Shown here: in pieces, positions 52,792 through 61,231 of the stretch | Numbering within the stretch: the stretch's first letter is position 1 | How the letters are laid out: the number at the start of each line of letters is the position of its first letter | Assembly (NCBI RefSeq): GCF_001612905.1 | Contig: NZ_BDBI01000007.1 | Coordinates: 1 to 64,000 of the forward strand | Direction: 5' to 3' | Length of the DNA stretch: 64,000 bases | From: Nocardia ignorata NBRC 108230 | Lineage (GTDB): Bacteria > Actinomycetota > Actinomycetes > Mycobacteriales > Mycobacteriaceae | Made by a program: the position numbers and the translations under genes | The notes under the pieces: model-generated | Seen by the model: the letters and a program-made list of their open reading frames with translations, nothing else | Database searches by the model: none | Told to the model about the DNA's origin: nothing

Positions 52792-53577
52792 TCATCGCGA
52801 TGCTGCGCCCTGTTTCATGACGGCGGCGGTGAAGTCGTCGAGCGGGTAGAAGAACTCGACGGCCAGCTCCGACAGGGTCACGTCGGCCGGTGCGCCGAAG
52901 GTGGCCATGGTGGAGAACATCGACAGCGTGCCCGCCGGGCTGGTGATGCGGATCGGCACCTGGAACGGGCCCGTCGGTTCGGGTCTGCCCGGCGAATCCC
53001 GCGGCGCCGCATAGCCGTTCACCTCGTCGTAGAGCGCGCGCAGTCGTGCGTCGCCGGTCGACTCGGCCTGACGCAGCAGACGTTCGAGGAACAGTTCCCT
53101 GACCTGGTGCAGGTTCTCCAAGCGCCCGGCGAGACCGTCGGGGTGCAGCACCAGGCGGTAGACATTGGGCCGGGGGAGCAGCAGGTGCTCGGGCACTCCG
53201 CTCATCAGCAGTGGCATGGCCGCATTGCCCGCCACCACATCCCACCACCGGTCGACGACCACCGCCGGATACGGTTCGTGCGCGCGCAGCATGGTGTCGA
53301 TCGCGGTTCGCGCGGCCGCGAGTTCGGCGTCATCGAGCCGCGACTCCCGGTAGGCGGGGGCGAACCCGGCCGCCAGCAACAACGTATTCCGTTCCCGCAG
53401 CGGTACTTCCAGCGCCTCGCACAACCGGAGCACCATCGCCCGGCTCGGCTGCGATCGCCCCGTCTCCACGTACGACAGGTGCCGCGCCGAAGTATCGGCC
53501 ACCAATGCCAGATCGAGCTGACTCAGCTTGCGCCGCTGCCGCCACTCCCGCACCAGCGAACCGATCCGCGCCTCCAT
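52792..53577 (-). CDS. XRE-family regulator with MmyB-like ligand domain
   Basis: This 261-residue protein has an N-terminal helix-turn-helix (KLSQLDLALVADTSARHLSY) and a C-terminal MmyB-like ligand-binding domain (VVVDRWWDVVAGNAAM and the segment YRLVLHPDGLAGRLEN). Such proteins regulate secondary metabolism or short-chain dehydrogenases and may bind fatty acids. The start ATG 53577 follows a run of GTG codons. It is convergent with the protease gene. No target is evident. Confidence 0.88.
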   Translation of the reverse strand: MEARIGSLVREWRQRRKLSQLDLALVADTSARHLSYVETGRSQPSRAMVLRLCEALEVPLRERNTLLLAAGFAPAYRESRLDDAELAAARTAIDTMLRAHEPYPAVVVDRWWDVVAGNAAMPLLMSGVPEHLLLPRPNVYRLVLHPDGLAGRLENLHQVRELFLERLLRQAESTGDARLRALYDEVNGYAAPRDSPGRPEPTGPFQVPIRITSPAGTLSMFSTMATFGAPADVTLSELAVEFFYPLDDFTAAVMKQGAASR

Positions 53578-53699
53578 CACCACCCGACCCTATCCACCAC
53601 GCCGGCAGCGGCACCATGACCTGTGCGGTCATTGCGGCGATGACCACGATCACCGCACCTACGCCATCCTGTTCGGCGTGCAGACGGCTGCCCGCGTGA

Positions 53700-54587
53700 T
53701 CAGGGGCGCAGGATCGACACCAGGAAGTCGGTCTGGTCGCGCACGACCTGTTCGAAGACGTCGTCGAAGTACACGTCGAAGTGGCCGACCGGGTATTCCT
53801 TGACGACCGCGTGTTTGGTGCGGGCGGCGGCCTTGCGGGTGGGGCCGGACGGTGCGACGGAATCGTTCTCGGCGATCGTGTACAGCACCGGGACCTTCAG
53901 CGACTTGGCGCGTCGGCCGGGGGCGTCGAACAGGGTGGAGAAAGCCACGCGCGCACCGACTTTGGGATCGTAGGTCGGGCTCTCCTCGGCGAGCCTGCCG
54001 AAGCCTTCGGGCACATCGGAGGCACTCATCAGGGCGGCGGCGCGTTTGCGGCCTGCCAGGCGGATGCGAATCGGCTTGCGGCGCAACGGGCCGAACAGCA
54101 GATCGGTCATGGCGACGGTCGCCACCTTGGTCAGGCTGATCGGTCCCTTGGCCCGCGCCGACGCCCAGCCACTGGTGAACGGCACCTGGGCGACCACGGC
54201 CGCCAGATAGTCGTCGTCGGGAGCGACGGAGAGCACGTGCCCGCCACCGAAGGATGTGCCCCACAACGCGATCCGGGTGGCGTCGAAGCCGCGGATGCTG
54301 CGCGCGTAGGCGATCGCGGCCTTCCAGTCCTGACGCTGCCTGGCGATATTGAGCACCTGGCGGGGCGCACCCTCACTGGCGCCGAAATGCCGATAGTCGA
54401 AGGCCAGCACCCCCATTCCCGCCGCGACGAACCGTCGCGCATACCGATCCAACCCCATCTCGCGGGTCGCCCCCAGCCCGTGTCCCATGATCACCAGCGG
54501 ACGCGGCCTCGGCGCACCATCGGGGAGGTAGAGCCATGCGGCGCATTGCTGGTCACCCGATGGGAAACTGACGTCGACACGTTCCAT
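53700..54587 (-). CDS. alpha/beta hydrolase (acyl esterase/peptidase-like)
   Basis: This 295-residue hydrolase has the nucleophile elbow GTSFGGGH at about residue 114, an oxyanion loop MGHGLGATRE and a possible His base in VGHFDVYF near the C terminus. It resembles the DLH/S9-like hydrolases without a signal peptide. ATG 54587 is chosen although the frame is open far upstream, where it would overlap the RNase P RNA. Substrate unknown. Confidence 0.8.
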   Translation of the reverse strand: MERVDVSFPSGDQQCAAWLYLPDGAPRPRPLVIMGHGLGATREMGLDRYARRFVAAGMGVLAFDYRHFGASEGAPRQVLNIARQRQDWKAAIAYARSIRGFDATRIALWGTSFGGGHVLSVAPDDDYLAAVVAQVPFTSGWASARAKGPISLTKVATVAMTDLLFGPLRRKPIRIRLAGRKRAAALMSASDVPEGFGRLAEESPTYDPKVGARVAFSTLFDAPGRRAKSLKVPVLYTIAENDSVAPSGPTRKAAARTKHAVVKEYPVGHFDVYFDDVFEQVVRDQTDFLVSILRP

Positions 54588-54618
54588 GACTGATAACCGT
54601 ACCGAGTACCATGGCAGA

Positions 54619-55035
<417 letters not shown>

Positions 55036-55048
55036 CAGGAAACGACGA

Positions 55049-55078
55049 AGGCGGCGTTCCCGCACGGGACCGCCGCCT
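55049..55078. terminator. bidirectional terminator between rnpB and a lipoprotein gene
   Basis: AGGCGGCG-TCCCG and CGGGA-CGCCGCCT form a stem with a 2-nt loop (one mismatched pair) just beyond the 3' end of RNase P RNA and just before the stop of the convergent lipoprotein gene. A CTCGTCTGTCC tail follows. Confidence 0.7.
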
Positions 55079-55094
55079 CGTCTGTCCTGGGGAC

Positions 55095-55457
55095 TCAGCA
55101 CATCAGCTTGGCCATGTCGTAGACCGCGCGCGCTTCCTGCTCCGTGGCCGAGACGGAGCCGTTGGTCGAGCTCTCGACGATGCCGGCGATGGTGTCGGCC
55201 TCGGACTTGCCCGCCTTGATGTCGGAGCATGTCTGGTTGAGCACCCCGCTCACCGCTAGGTCGTCACGGCCTGCGGCCAGCTTCGGGAAAGCGTTGCGAT
55301 AGCTCACCACGAACATGCCGGCCTTGCCGGGATCGACCTGAACGGCCGGGGTGGTGGTTGCGGGGGCTGCGGCGGTGGACGAGTCCTCGCCGCAACCGGT
55401 CAGAAGCAGGGCGAAGACGGCGGTGGCTGCCGCGAGGGCGGCGGTAGTTCTACTCAC
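55095..55457 (-). CDS. DUF732-like lipoprotein
   Basis: This 120-residue protein has a signal peptide with lipobox LLTGC (Cys22), a Thr/Pro/Ala-rich segment, then a small helical domain with conserved Cys in NQTCSDIKAG and MAKLMC, the usual pattern of DUF732 secreted/lipoproteins of mycobacteria and relatives. GTG 55457 is the chosen start; an upstream ATG at 55487 would add ten residues. Function unknown. Confidence 0.75.
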   Translation of the reverse strand: MSRTTAALAAATAVFALLLTGCGEDSSTAAAPATTTPAVQVDPGKAGMFVVSYRNAFPKLAAGRDDLAVSGVLNQTCSDIKAGKSEADTIAGIVESSTNGSVSATEQEARAVYDMAKLMC

Positions 55458-55490
55458 GCAGCGGGATGCTAGCGGCCCAGGAAACAAGCC

Positions 55491-55515
55491 GCCTCCCGTC
55501 AGGTTAACGGGAGGC
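55491..55515. terminator. hairpin upstream of the DUF732-like gene
   Basis: GCCTCCCGT and ACGGGAGGC form a perfect 9-bp stem with a 7-nt loop. It lies between the DUF732-like gene and a small minus-strand ORF, and would end transcription entering from the right. In the 55458-55851 gap there is otherwise only the small ORF described separately. Confidence 0.65.
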
Positions 55516-55541
55516 GACAGGTCGACGTGCTCTGCGGTGAG

Positions 55542-55634
55542 TCAGGCCGGGTTGATCATCAGCACCTGGGCCCAGTAGGTGGCCTGGTCAGGCCCGAGGA
55601 TCGGCAACAGGTAATCGTAAATCAGCGACGACAT
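55542..55634 (-). CDS. possible 30-residue peptide
   Basis: An ORF encoding MSSLIYDYLLPILGPDQATY followed by ten more residues, WAQVLMINPA, has an amphipathic, mildly hydrophobic composition. GGGAG lies about 12 bp upstream, too far for a good site. Its stop is followed by the hairpin at 55491-55515. No homology can be judged. Coding is uncertain. Confidence 0.3.
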   Translation of the reverse strand: MSSLIYDYLLPILGPDQATYWAQVLMINPA

Positions 55635-55851
55635 ACGCTCGGAACTCCCATTTATCGACGTGGGTGCAACACTTTCCGGCTTGTGCCGGATGTGCCGCCG
55701 CCACAGTAACAATTCGTGCGAGACGCGCGACGGGGCGGTGAATATGCGCGGGAACTCGTCGGGAACGTGAGCGAGGTCATAGAGTGTTGCCCGTCGGCAG
55801 GGCCCGTTGTGCGGGCTCAACACATCGATCGCGGAAGCAGGTCACATTTCC

Positions 55852-56184
55852 ATGCGGGTAGTTCGTTCCATTGTCGCCGGTGCATTGATCGCCGGAGCCG
55901 CCGCGGTGCTCACCTCGATGGGTGCCGGTTCGGCGGGTGCGGTCGCGGTGACCCCGCTGCCCGGCGGGGTCCAGGTCGACCTGAGCCCGGCCGATACCGC
56001 CTGGGTGCACCAGAACAAGTTCGGCCGGACCGTCGCCGGTCTGCCGCATCCGTCGGCGGCCTCGTTCGGTCAGGCGCTCGACGCGGCGGCCGCCGTGTCG
56101 TCGTCGGTGCCGGGTGGCCGGGTCACCTTCACCGTGTACGGCCCGTTCGATCAGCTCAACGGCACCATGCTGGCACTGCAGTAG
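55852..56184 (+). CDS. small secreted protein
   Basis: This 110-residue protein has an N-terminal Sec signal (hydrophobic SIVAGALIAGAAAVLTSMGAG; cleavage near AGA) and a short mature region with PLPGGVQVDLSP and TFTVYGPFDQLNGTML. No Cys and no known domain. Similar small secreted proteins occur across Nocardia. It lies 19 bp before the RNB gene and may be cotranscribed with it. Confidence 0.75.
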   Translation: MRVVRSIVAGALIAGAAAVLTSMGAGSAGAVAVTPLPGGVQVDLSPADTAWVHQNKFGRTVAGLPHPSAASFGQALDAAAAVSSSVPGGRVTFTVYGPFDQLNGTMLALQ

Positions 56185-56203
56185 AACTCGCTACGCTGCC
56201 AGG

Positions 56204-57661
56204 ATGGAACTCCATCAACGGATCGTCTCGGCGCCGGTCGATTTCGGCGCCGTCCGTTCCGAATTCGGACTGGCCTCGGACTATCCGGCCGAGGCTGTCT
56301 CCGAGGCCCGCGACGCGGTCGACGCGTTCGCGGGCACCCGGGTGGATCGCACCGACCTCGAGCTGGTGACCATCGACCCTCCCAGCGCCATGGATCTGGA
56401 CCAGGCGCTGCACCTCGAACGCACCGCGACCGGTTTCACCCTGCACTACGCCATCGCCGATCTCGGCGCGGTGATCGTGCCCGGCGGTGCCCTTGCCCGC
56501 GAATCCGAATCACGCGGCCAGACCTTCTATCTTCCCGACAGCACCGTGCCGCTGCATCCGCCCGTGCTGTCGGAGGGGACCGCGAGCCTGCTGCCCGGTG
56601 TCGACCGGCCCGTCGCGCTGTGGACCATCGAACTCGACAACGACGCCGCGCCCCTTCGCTTTTCGGTCGAGCGCGCCCTGGTGCGCTCCCGTGAACGCTT
56701 CGACTATCAGCAGGTCCAGGCCGCCGCCGACGCCGGGACGTTGCACCCCTCGCTGGCCGCGCTGCCCGAATTCGGGCGGCTGCGGATCGAGGCAGGTCTC
56801 GAGCGTGGCGCGATCTCGCTGCGCCTGCCTGCCCAGGACGTGGTGCGCCACGGCGACAACTGGCGACTCGACCTGGAACCGCGTACCGCCGCCGACGACT
56901 GGAACGAGCAGGTCTCCCTGCTCACCGGCATGTGCGCGGCACGAATCCTGCTCGACCACAGGGGAAGCCGGGTCGGTTTGCTGCGCACGATGCCGCCGCC
57001 GCCCGACACCGCCGTCGCCTCGCTGCGTCGCACCGCCGCCGCCCTCGACATCGCCTGGCCCGGCGACCTGCCGGTCGGCCGCATGCTGGCAGCACTCGAC
57101 CCCAACACTCCGGCCGGGCTGGTCCTGATGTCGGAGGCGACCACCTTGCTGCGCGGCGCCGGCTACACCCTGCTCGCCGACCTCGACGACCCCACTCCCG
57201 ACCAGCTGACGCACAGCGCCATCGGCGCCCCCTACGCCCACGTCACCGCCCCGCTGCGCCGCCTGGCCGACCGCTTCACCACCGAGATCTGCCTGGCGCA
57301 CTGCGCGGGCACCGAGGTACCGCAGTGGGTGCTCGACGGCCTGGCGCCCGCCGCGGAAACCCTGCGCCGCACCGATTCGCTCGCCAACAAGGTCGACCGC
57401 GCGTGCGTCGACCTCACCGAGGCCACCATCCTCGGCCCCCGCGTGGGCACCGACTTCGCCGCCCTGGTCCTGCGCGAGGCCAACGGTTCCCGCGACGCGG
57501 AGATCTTCGTCGCCGAACCCCCGATCCTGGCGCGCTGCGCGGGCAAGCCACCGGAAGGCGAACGGGTCTCCGTGCGCCTGCGCACCGCCGATCCCGCGAC
57601 GAGAACCATCGAATTCGCCTATTCCGCCGATGGGAACGGCGAACCCGCCGGCATCGAGTGA
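56204..57661 (+). CDS. RNB-domain exoribonuclease (RNase II/R family)
   Basis: This 485-residue exoribonuclease has the RNB catalytic core with the acidic cluster in TIDPPSAMDLDQALHL, plus YAIADLGAVIVPGGAL and the later APYAHVTAPLRRLADR block. It lacks the N-terminal cold-shock domains and C-terminal S1 of E. coli RNase R, as in the short actinobacterial form. ATG 56204 starts the conserved region. A possible terminator hairpin (57666-57691) follows. Confidence 0.9.
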   Translation: MELHQRIVSAPVDFGAVRSEFGLASDYPAEAVSEARDAVDAFAGTRVDRTDLELVTIDPPSAMDLDQALHLERTATGFTLHYAIADLGAVIVPGGALARESESRGQTFYLPDSTVPLHPPVLSEGTASLLPGVDRPVALWTIELDNDAAPLRFSVERALVRSRERFDYQQVQAAADAGTLHPSLAALPEFGRLRIEAGLERGAISLRLPAQDVVRHGDNWRLDLEPRTAADDWNEQVSLLTGMCAARILLDHRGSRVGLLRTMPPPPDTAVASLRRTAAALDIAWPGDLPVGRMLAALDPNTPAGLVLMSEATTLLRGAGYTLLADLDDPTPDQLTHSAIGAPYAHVTAPLRRLADRFTTEICLAHCAGTEVPQWVLDGLAPAAETLRRTDSLANKVDRACVDLTEATILGPRVGTDFAALVLREANGSRDAEIFVAEPPILARCAGKPPEGERVSVRLRTADPATRTIEFAYSADGNGEPAGIE

Positions 57662-57665
57662 GCCC

Positions 57666-57691
57666 CAGCGCGCGTCGAGGTCGACGCGCTG
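57666..57691. terminator. hairpin after the RNB gene
   Basis: CAGCGCGCGTCGA and TCGACGCGCTG form a stem with a small bulge immediately after the RNB stop, in the 156-bp convergent gap before the CHAD gene. The rest of that gap shows nothing. Confidence 0.5.
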
Positions 57692-57817
57692 CCGGCGTTT
57701 TCGAACCCGCTGCGACCGACGGGGCATCGATCCTACACGGCGGCAAAGCCTTTCGGTCGACACTCAGTTCGGCATGCCGTGGCCGGTGTCGTGAGTGACA
57801 GCCGGGTTCGCCAGTGG

Positions 57818-58666
57818 TCAGTCGGTCGAGATGAACGCCGCGGCAGCGGGATAACCCGCGATGGCCCGGCCCGCCGCGGCTTCCTCGGTGTCGGCGAGTA
57901 GTTCGTAGACGGTGGCGTCGGTGGAATCGCCTGCGGCGGCGAGGATGGCCTCGCGGGATTCCACGGCGTCGCGGTGGTCGCCCAGGGCCGATTGCAGGCG
58001 TTTGGCGCGAGCGCCCAGGTCGGTGGCGTCGGCGCCGAGAACCTCGCCCGCCGCCTCGCAGGAATAGCGTAAACGCTTGGCGCCCTTGCGGATGTCGTGC
58101 AGCAGTTCCACCCGGTCGGCGGGGGTGGCGGTCGGCTCGGCGAAGACCAGTTTGCGCAGGCGTTTGCGGTCGCGGCCGAGCACGCGCGCGAACACGTCGT
58201 CCGCGTCGTCGCCGGCGAGGGAATCGTCGAGCGGGGGATCGGTGCGCCAGGTGGTGAGCACCTCGCGCAGGGCCGCGTACCGCTTACCGTCGAGAGCGGT
58301 GAGGATCTCCTCATGGGCCTGGGCGTAGGCGTCGTCGGCGGCGCCGACGAGGCGGCGGGTGATCTCTGCGGGCACCTCGCCGAACCCGTCGAGCAGCTTC
58401 GCGAACCGCTCACCCCGAACCTCCGCGTCGCGGGCGACCCCGAGCAGTTCCGCGAGCCACTTCAGCTCCGTCACCGTCTCGGCGGCGGCGTCGCTGTCGA
58501 AAAGCTTGCGGTAGGAACGCAATACGCTGCGCAACCGGCGGGTGGCCACCCGCATCTGGTGCACGGAGTCCTCGGCGTCGGCGCGGACATCGGGTTCGGC
58601 GGCGAGCAGCCGGTCGATGTCCTCGCGCAGTGCCGCGACGACGGCGGGTCCGGCTTCGATCGCCAT
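57818..58666 (-). CDS. CHAD domain protein
   Basis: This 282-residue alpha-helical protein has the conserved basic residues of CHAD: VHQMRVATRRLRSVLRSYRK in the first repeat and ELLHDIRKGAKRLRYSCE in the second. CHAD domains bind polyphosphate. The syntenic M. tuberculosis Rv2226 carries CYTH plus CHAD; here only CHAD remains. It follows prolyl iminopeptidase with a 3-bp gap, so it is in that operon. Confidence 0.9.
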   Translation of the reverse strand: MAIEAGPAVVAALREDIDRLLAAEPDVRADAEDSVHQMRVATRRLRSVLRSYRKLFDSDAAAETVTELKWLAELLGVARDAEVRGERFAKLLDGFGEVPAEITRRLVGAADDAYAQAHEEILTALDGKRYAALREVLTTWRTDPPLDDSLAGDDADDVFARVLGRDRKRLRKLVFAEPTATPADRVELLHDIRKGAKRLRYSCEAAGEVLGADATDLGARAKRLQSALGDHRDAVESREAILAAAGDSTDATVYELLADTEEAAAGRAIAGYPAAAAFISTD

Positions 58667-58669
58667 GGG

Positions 58670-59632
58670 TCAGTCTCGCTTCCCGAACAGGTCGGTCGCC
58701 TCGACCAGGTGGTGGGTGATGCCGGGCTCGTGCGCGGTGTGCGCGGCGTCCTCGACGATGTGCAGGGTGGAGCCCGGCCAGGCGTTGTGCAGTTCCCAGG
58801 CACTCACCGCGGGGCACACCACGTCGTGGCGGCCCTGCACGATCACTCCGGGGATGTCGGCGATCCGATGGATGTCACGCAGCAACTGTCCCTCGTCGAG
58901 GAATCCGCCGTGCCGGAAATAGTGGTTTTCGATGCGGGCGAAGGCGAGAGCGAAGCGTGGCTCACCGGTCTCGGCTACCCGATCCGGGTGCGGCAGTAGC
59001 GAACTCGTGGCGCCTTCCCACGTCGACCAGGCGACGGCGGCGCCGAGCGCGATCTCCGGATCCGGCGAATGCAGCAGCCGGTGATACACCTCGACGAGGT
59101 CGTCCCCGCGCTCCTCGGGCGGCACCGGTGCCAGGAACTTCGCCCATTCGGCGGGGTAGATGTTGCCCGCCGCGCCGTTGTAGTACCAGTCGATCTCCTT
59201 GCGCCGCAACAGGAAGATGCCGCGCAACACCAGCTCGGTGACTCGCTCCGGATGCGCCTGGGCATAGGCGAGACCGAGGGTCGAACCCCACGACCCGCCG
59301 AACACCTGCCAGCGTTCGACACCGAGGTGCTCGCGCAGTGCCTCCATGTCGGCGATCAGGTGCGGTGTGGTGTTGAACTCGAGTCTCGCCCCATCGGCGA
59401 TGTGCGGCAACGACTTTCCGCACCCGCGCTGATCGAACAACACGATCCGGTACACCGCCGGATCGAAGAACCGGCGTTGCAGCGGACCGGTGCCGCCGCC
59501 GGGTCCGCCGTGCACGAACACCACCGGCTTGCCGTCGGGGTTGCCGCTGACCTCCCAGTACACCGACTGGCCGTCGCCGACATCGAGAAGACCTTTGTCG
59601 AACGGTTCGATCTCGGGGTACAGGGTGCGCAT
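58670..59632 (-). CDS. pip: proline iminopeptidase
   Basis: This 320-residue alpha/beta hydrolase of the S33 family removes N-terminal proline. It has HGGPGGGT (oxyanion), FDQRGCGKS, nucleophile GGSWGSTL (Ser about 113), and His in DAAHTAHEPG; Asp in VQGRHDVVC completes the triad. The N terminus MRTLYPEIEPFDKGLLDVGD is diagnostic. Its ATG shares one base with the stop of the upstream lipoprotein gene. Confidence 0.93.
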   Translation of the reverse strand: MRTLYPEIEPFDKGLLDVGDGQSVYWEVSGNPDGKPVVFVHGGPGGGTGPLQRRFFDPAVYRIVLFDQRGCGKSLPHIADGARLEFNTTPHLIADMEALREHLGVERWQVFGGSWGSTLGLAYAQAHPERVTELVLRGIFLLRRKEIDWYYNGAAGNIYPAEWAKFLAPVPPEERGDDLVEVYHRLLHSPDPEIALGAAVAWSTWEGATSSLLPHPDRVAETGEPRFALAFARIENHYFRHGGFLDEGQLLRDIHRIADIPGVIVQGRHDVVCPAVSAWELHNAWPGSTLHIVEDAAHTAHEPGITHHLVEATDLFGKRD

Positions 59633-60063
59633 CAGAACGCCAATCCCGCGGCGAGGTTCGGCAGGTCGAGCGCGGTGAGCGTCTCGGTGCGCACATCGGG
59701 GCAGGCCTCGGTCGTCACCCGGTCGATCATCGCTTTGTCGGCCAGCACGTGCCCGTTGATGCCGCCGTTGCGCAGCGCCCACTCGTGCACCATCGTGTTC
59801 AGTGCGAGCCGGCCGAGCGTCGGGCCCTGCACCCGGAAGTTCGACAGCTCCGGGCGGATCATGTCGCACAACTGGTTCGCCGAGGAGTCGCTGATCTCCA
59901 GCGTGGTGCTCGGCGTCGCCGTCTCGGTGGTGGTGGCACCGGCGGTCGTGGTCGTGGCGGACCCACTGGGCGTGACTTCCGCACCGCCACAGGCTGCCAG
60001 GGTCACGGCGGCGAGGACACCGGTGACAACGAGCCTGGGACTGGTCTTCCATCGGCGATGCAT
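59632..60063 (-). CDS. hypothetical lipoprotein
   Basis: This 143-residue protein has a lipobox LAAC after a hydrophobic signal (Cys25), a Thr-rich linker (SATTTTAGATTTETATPS) and a helical domain with Cys in NQLCDMIRPEL and EACPDVR. This layout fits secreted DUF732-like or nocardial lipoproteins of unknown function. ATG 60063 is the start by signal-peptide form; an ATG 48 bp upstream is possible. Confidence 0.75.
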   Translation of the reverse strand: MHRRWKTSPRLVVTGVLAAVTLAACGGAEVTPSGSATTTTAGATTTETATPSTTLEISDSSANQLCDMIRPELSNFRVQGPTLGRLALNTMVHEWALRNGGINGHVLADKAMIDRVTTEACPDVRTETLTALDLPNLAAGLAF

Positions 60064-60140
60064 GCGTAAGGTACCTCTTCGAGTCGGCTGTTTCGACTCC
60101 GAGTCTGCCATCTCGCCGTCCGCCGCGCCGCTGCCCGACC

Positions 60141-60158
60141 CCGTCGGGTGACGGGGCC
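60141..60158. terminator. small hairpin after panB
   Basis: CCCCGT and ACGGGG enclose a 6-nt loop, 13 bp downstream of the panB stop on the minus strand. The stem is short and there is no U-tract, so it is a weak call. Confidence 0.4.
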
Positions 60159-60170
60159 GATGCGTGCGGA

Positions 60171-61028
60171 TCAGAAGCTGTGTTCGGGTCCCGGGAAGGT
60201 GCCCTGACGGACCTCGTCGGCGTAGGCCGCTGCGGCGGAACGCAATTCGTCGCCCACATTGCCGAACCGCTTCACGAACCTGGCGGTCTTGCCGCTGGTG
60301 TAGCCCGCCATGTCCTGCCACACCAGTACCTGGGCATCACAATCGGCGCCCGCGCCGATTCCGACGGTCGGGATGGTCAGCTTGCGGGTGACCTGCCCGG
60401 CCAGCTCGGCGGGCACCATCTCCATCACCACGGAGAAGGCACCCGCCTCCTGCACGGCGATGGCGTCGGCGACGAGCTGTTCGGCACCGTCGCCGCGGCC
60501 CTGCACCCGGAAACCGCCGAGCGTGTTCACGCTCTGCGGGGTGAAACCGATGTGGGCCATCACGGGAATGCCCGCGGCGGTGATGAGCGCGATCTGCTCG
60601 GCGACCCGCTCACCGCCCTCCAGCTTCACCGCGTGCGCGCCGCCCTCCTTCATGAAGCGGGTGGCGGTGGCCAGCGCCTGCTGGGGCGAGGACTCGTAGG
60701 TGCCGAACGGCAGGTCGGCGACCACCAAGGCGTTCGGCGCACCGCGCACCACGCCACGGACCAGCGGGATCAGCTCGTCCACGGTGATCGGCACGGTGGT
60801 GTCGTAGCCGTACACGACGTTGGCGGCGGAATCGCCGACCAGCAGGACAGGGATGCCCGCCTCTTCGAACAGGCGGGCCGAGGAGTAGTCGTAGGCGGTC
60901 AGCATCGACCAGCGCTCACCCTCGGCCTTCATCTGCTGCAGATGCTGGACGCGGGTCTTGCGGCGAGGCTTGGGGGTGGTAGCGGGAGCGGCACCGTAGG
61001 CAGGGCTCTGCTCATCGGATACGGACAT
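60171..61028 (-). CDS. panB: 3-methyl-2-oxobutanoate hydroxymethyltransferase
   Basis: This 285-residue TIM-barrel enzyme makes ketopantoate from alpha-ketoisovalerate and methylene-tetrahydrofolate, the first step to pantothenate and CoA. Metal and substrate residues appear in [34 protein letters not shown] and [13 protein letters not shown] 61028 is chosen over the adjacent ATG at 61031 for spacing. It is divergent from the CaeA-like protease, as in M. tuberculosis panB and Rv2224c. Confidence 0.94.
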   Translation of the reverse strand: MSVSDEQSPAYGAAPATTPKPRRKTRVQHLQQMKAEGERWSMLTAYDYSSARLFEEAGIPVLLVGDSAANVVYGYDTTVPITVDELIPLVRGVVRGAPNALVVADLPFGTYESSPQQALATATRFMKEGGAHAVKLEGGERVAEQIALITAAGIPVMAHIGFTPQSVNTLGGFRVQGRGDGAEQLVADAIAVQEAGAFSVVMEMVPAELAGQVTRKLTIPTVGIGAGADCDAQVLVWQDMAGYTSGKTARFVKRFGNVGDELRSAAAAYADEVRQGTFPGPEHSF

Positions 61029-61231
61029 CATCGTCCCTACTTTCGTCTGGTTCCTCGAGGCCCGTAGCGGGTCCCCGGGTTTTTCTGACGCATCCAGTGT
61101 GCCACCTCGCCGCGAACCGTTTTAAGGGCGTGGCCGGTGGGATCGGTCACACCCGCGCTTCGGTTACCGTGATGACGAGCCCGTTCGGGTGCGTCGTGTT
61201 GCGCCGCCCGGCGCGGAAAGGTTGGCCAACT

